Positions 48,388 to 48,652 of a stretch of 48,652 bases of DNA are shown piece after piece. The stretch's first letter is position 1. Each line of letters opens with the position of its first letter. Under the pieces are notes generated by a model. That model was not told where the DNA came from and made no database searches. It saw only the letters and a program-made list of their open reading frames with translations. The translations under genes were made by a program, and so were the position numbers. Source of the stretch: Candidatus Cloacimonadota bacterium (GTDB lineage: Bacteria > Cloacimonadota > Cloacimonadia > Cloacimonadales > WRIO01); NCBI GenBank assembly GCA_009777575.1, contig WRLO01000017.1:1-48652 (forward strand), given 5' to 3'.

Positions 48388-48652
48388 TTATGGACCAGGG
48401 ATTGTTGCTCCTGTAGCGATTCTTACACCATAACCGTCAGCTTCTGTTCCACCACGAAGGTTGATTCTTGCTGCTGCTTGGATCGCTGGATTCTGAACTG
48501 AAGTTCCTACTACACCTGCTGCTGTATCAGAAATAACTGAAAATACATAGCTACCAGTTGTGTTAAGATGTGGTCCAAGACCGCCAGTCCAGTCACGATT
48601 GATAAAGGCAACCATTTCTGGTGCGTTTGTAGCTGTTAAACCTACTGTTCCA
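48388..48652 (-). CDS. C-terminal part of an unidentified, probably abundant protein (5' end outside window)
   Basis: The frame is open from the right edge to a TAA at 48390-48388, giving 87 codons. The visible residues are small and polar, rich in Gly, Ala and Thr (for example DWTGGLGPHLNTTGSYVF and NLRGGTEADGYGVRIATG), suggesting a beta-rich extracellular or structural protein such as a pilin-like or surface-layer subunit. Base composition is less AT-biased than in neighbouring genes, with codons such as GGT, GCT, CGT and ATC, as often seen in highly expressed genes. A strong terminator follows directly. I cannot name the family. Confidence 0.7.
   Translation of the reverse strand, partial: GTVGLTATNAPEMVAFINRDWTGGLGPHLNTTGSYVFSVISDTAAGVVGTSVQNPAIQAAARINLRGGTEADGYGVRIATGATIPGP

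Overview
The window is a strongly AT-rich bacterial chromosome segment. It is dominated by a complete division and cell wall (dcw) cluster on the minus strand. Several features point to a Gram-negative-type bacterium of the Fibrobacterota-Chlorobiota-Bacteroidota (FCB) side, most likely Cloacimonadota or a close relative. These are secreted proteins ending in a FlgD-like/type IX sorting-like domain (the 773-residue GLUG/fibronectin protein and an endonuclease I), a DUF5683 protein, a meso-DAP-type MurE, strong AAAGGAG ribosome binding sites, and many small interspersed palindromes. The phylum call is inference; no rRNA gene is present to confirm it.

Layout. 1-581: 3'-truncated minus-strand PD-(D/E)XK nuclease-like gene. 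806-18850: dcw operon read right to left, mraZ-rsmH-ftsL-ftsI-murE/murF (fused)-mraY-murD-ftsW-murG-murC-murB-ftsQ-ftsA-ftsZ. It has overlapping or closely spaced genes, a candidate MraZ operator upstream of mraZ, and a terminator after ftsZ. 19433-20104: YgjP-like metallopeptidase (+). 20425-25565: minus-strand housekeeping group obgE-dprA-rph-endonuclease I-pyrE. 25953-27776: htpG with a CIRCE-like heat-shock operator upstream. 28257-30733: pyrimidine-nucleoside phosphorylase and a secreted triple PPC-domain protein (+). 30819-37963: minus-strand group of a 1921-residue kinase-like/ATPase-like/TPR/GAF/histidine kinase, an unknown 287-residue protein and rlmH. 38131-39129: decayed IS transposase, followed by gene-free degenerate repeats. 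39940-44336: plus-strand queH, a conserved unknown protein, a DUF5683 membrane protein and an ABC-F ATPase. 44349-44572: a heptanucleotide array. 44883-47678: a small membrane-anchored protein and a large secreted GLUG/FnIII protein (-). 47931-48304: a 49-bp tandem repeat. 48388-48652: the 3' end of a further minus-strand gene with its own terminator.

How it works together. The dcw genes encode nearly the whole cytoplasmic peptidoglycan precursor path (MurC, D, E, F, MraY, MurG, plus MurB), the septal synthase pair FtsW/FtsI, and the FtsQ/L, FtsA and FtsZ divisome core. MraZ is placed to autoregulate the operon.

The most noteworthy observations are: (1) four TTGAC/G repeats at exact 10-bp phase upstream of an MraZ that has lost its usual DxxxR residues; (2) a giant signalling protein whose N-terminal kinase and P-loop motifs look dead while its histidine kinase looks intact; (3) a family of C-rich/G-rich palindromic mini-elements, several of them inserted in frame in murF, murD, dprA and a DUF5683 gene; (4) a 49-bp tandem array whose hairpin stem shows compensatory change; (5) a tandem duplication of the ftsZ 3' end encoding the C-terminal peptide.
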